A DNA stretch of 64,000 bases. Origin: Lates calcarifer. Taxonomy: Eukaryota > Chordata > Actinopteri > Centropomidae. Both the position numbers and the translations under genes were made by a program. The notes beneath the pieces are model-generated. The model ran no database searches. It was not told the DNA's origin and worked only from the letters and a program-made list of their open reading frames with translations. Location of the stretch: contig NC_066848.1 of the NCBI RefSeq assembly GCF_001640805.2, positions 12,572,592-12,636,591 on the forward strand. Reading direction: 5' to 3'. Below, piece by piece: positions 63,701-64,000 of this stretch (position 1 is the stretch's first letter; the number at the start of each line of letters is the position of its first letter).

Positions 63701-64000
63701 CTCTTCTCTGAGTTGTGTGGGTGTTTACACAGACTGTGTTTTTTTTCTTTCTTTTCTTCTTTTTCTTTTTTTTTTTTTTTTTTTTTTACATCTTCCAGCG
63801 CTGCTGAATATCTACCTGAGCAGGGGCCTAGTACAGTTGGGTGAATGTGAAAGTTCAAATGAATTAGAGAAAAACATAATTTACATTAAAGCAGATAAAA
63901 ACTAGCACTTGCATCAAATTAATTACACAAGTTAATTTCCTGTAATTGCTGTCATTATTTTTCTATTGACAATACTTTATATGATGTTTGAACTGCATGC
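60731..64000 (+). other. Intron 1 of the unidentified gene, or intergenic
   Basis: No coding exon is convincing. A weak candidate 42-nt exon lies at about 62497-62538 (acceptor ATCATTAG before, donor CCTCG then GTAAGACC after). A frame at 63797-63904 follows an acceptor-like TTCCAG but no homology is recognised. CA/TG tracts at 61485-61515 and poly(T) at 63762-63787. Confidence 0.4.

Overview
The window is nuclear DNA of a vertebrate, almost certainly a teleost fish. Genes are split into many short exons with GT/AG introns. The gene block p4ha1 (-), ecd (-), fam149b1 (+), dnajc9 (-) has the order and orientation I recall from human 10q22. The non-coding DNA carries interspersed repeats typical of fish, CA/GA microsatellites and a Tc1/mariner-type MITE. 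Overall composition is A+T-leaning, with G+C-rich islands at promoters. All exon models below were built by hand from splice signals, reading-frame phase and remembered family sequences. No alignment or database search was run.

Layout: 1-544 holds the first three coding exons of p4ha1 (-), running off the left edge, with its 5' exon and promoter near 5.1-5.3 kb. 6.4-9.0 kb is a STYXL1-like rhodanese/dual-specificity phosphatase gene (-). 13.0-15.8 kb is a multi-membrane-span protein resembling nucleotide-sugar transporters (+). 17.6-21.9 kb is ecd (-), which shares a G+C-rich bidirectional promoter (21.9-23.07 kb) with fam149b1 (+, 23.07-31.8 kb). dnajc9 (-, 33.0-34.9 kb) lies tail-to-tail with fam149b1. 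36.7-43.3 kb is a secreted NDNF-family gene (-) with a probable untranslated exon near 46.1 kb. 46-52 kb is a long repeat-rich non-coding stretch. 52.4-57.3 kb is a compact SPARC-family gene (-). A further promoter and non-coding first exon near 59.9-60.7 kb begin an unidentified + strand gene that runs past the right edge.

The genes do not form a pathway. P4HA1 hydroxylates collagen in the ER. NDNF-like and SPARC-like proteins are extracellular. ECD works in splicing and chaperone assembly, FAM149B1 at cilia, DNAJC9 in histone handling.

Main points for a second look: the STYXL1-like phosphatase keeps an intact HCx5R active site that the human protein has lost; the SPARC-family protein is unusually short; and four conserved exons (two in ecd, one each in fam149b1 and the SPARC-like gene) each carry an apparent single extra base at a mono-nucleotide run, which looks like assembly error but should be verified. 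I found no CRISPR, prokaryotic or viral system, and no convincing wholly new system.
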